Assembly (NCBI GenBank): GCA_943913335.1
Contig: CALTXS010000006.1
Location: 1-15,448, forward strand
DNA from: an uncultured Lysobacter sp.
GTDB taxonomy: Bacteria; Pseudomonadota; Gammaproteobacteria; Xanthomonadales; Xanthomonadaceae
Length of the DNA stretch: 15,448 nucleotides
Direction of reading: 5' to 3'
Position 1 is the stretch's first letter. The number at the start of each line of letters is the position of its first letter. This document shows positions 15,419 through 15,448 of the stretch, piece by piece. The notes below the pieces were generated by a model. It did no database searches, had not been told where the DNA came from, and saw only the letters and a list, made by a program, of their open reading frames with translations. Position numbers and translations under genes: made by a program.

Positions 15419-15448
15419 GATTGAAAATCCCCGTGTCGGGGGTTCGAT
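15419..15448 (+). repeat. Perfect tRNA-Phe 3' repeat (attachment site), cut by window end
   Basis: The last 30 bases are identical to 10937-10966 of tRNA-Phe. No 5' half of the tRNA precedes it, so it is not a second tRNA gene but a displaced 3' end, as left by site-specific insertion, or the junction with a further cassette. Confidence 0.9.

Larger units (their letters stand above)
10937..15448. mobile_element. Genomic island / cassette array inserted at tRNA-Phe
   Basis: The stretch between the intact tRNA-Phe and the perfect 3'-end copy at 15419 is AT-richer than the flanking genes and holds unrelated genes: a secreted protein, a methyltransferase, an IS3-family element and a broken proteasome-like gene. 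A decayed third copy lies in the middle. No integrase of the tyrosine or serine type is visible; the IS transposase cannot account for site-specific insertion in a tRNA. The right end may lie outside the window. The island call rests on the direct repeat, base composition and gene content. Confidence 0.7.

Overview
The window reads as ordinary gammaproteobacterial chromosome for about the first 10.9 kb, then changes into AT-richer accessory DNA from a tRNA-Phe gene to the right-hand edge. The order pheT, ihfA, merR, tRNA-Pro, several small Xanthomonadaceae-type lipoproteins (LEA14-like, a DUF6491-like pair) and the GC-rich core genes suggest Xanthomonadales (Lysobacteraceae/Rhodanobacteraceae). 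That placement is inferred from gene families and order, not from a search.

Core region. 1-1449 is the 3' part of pheT. A small membrane protein (1556-2002) sits between it and ihfA (2180-2482). A MerR-type regulator overlaps the end of ihfA. A promoter/terminator cluster leads into tRNA-Pro(GGG) at 2876-2952. Next are a HAD-phosphatase-like lipoprotein (3030-3908) and, convergent with it and with overlapping stop codons, dxs for isoprenoid precursor synthesis (5812-3905). An HNH nuclease (6555-5860), a long acyl-CoA dehydrogenase (8398-6602) and an LEA14-like lipoprotein (8941-8471) follow on the minus strand. A lone RecB/Cas4-type nuclease (9011-9727) is on the plus strand, then two tandem DUF6491-like secreted proteins on the minus strand. 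Four of these genes (HAD lipoprotein, dxs, HNH, RecB-like nuclease) have a TANNNT box exactly 6 bases before the start codon, as expected for leaderless mRNAs.

Accessory region. tRNA-Phe(GAA) is intact at 10908-10983 with its own promoter and terminator. A perfect copy of its sequence from the anticodon loop onward (10937-10966) reappears at 15419-15448, where the window ends, so the DNA between looks like an island inserted at tRNA-Phe. A decayed copy of the tRNA-Phe 3' end plus terminator lies at about 13028-13123 and splits the island into two cassette-like blocks. Block 1 holds an unrecognised secreted protein and an overlapping SAM methyltransferase. Block 2 holds a proteasome-fold (Ntn-hydrolase-like) gene on the minus strand. 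That gene is broken by an in-frame TAA and truncated by an IS3-family element (13145-14340) whose own transposase genes are intact. No site-specific integrase is visible. Three 12-base repeats lie just inside the left end, and their 10-base core recurs near the right end.

The best candidate for something new is this tRNA-Phe-repeat-delimited, integrase-less cassette array carrying a proteasome-like protein.
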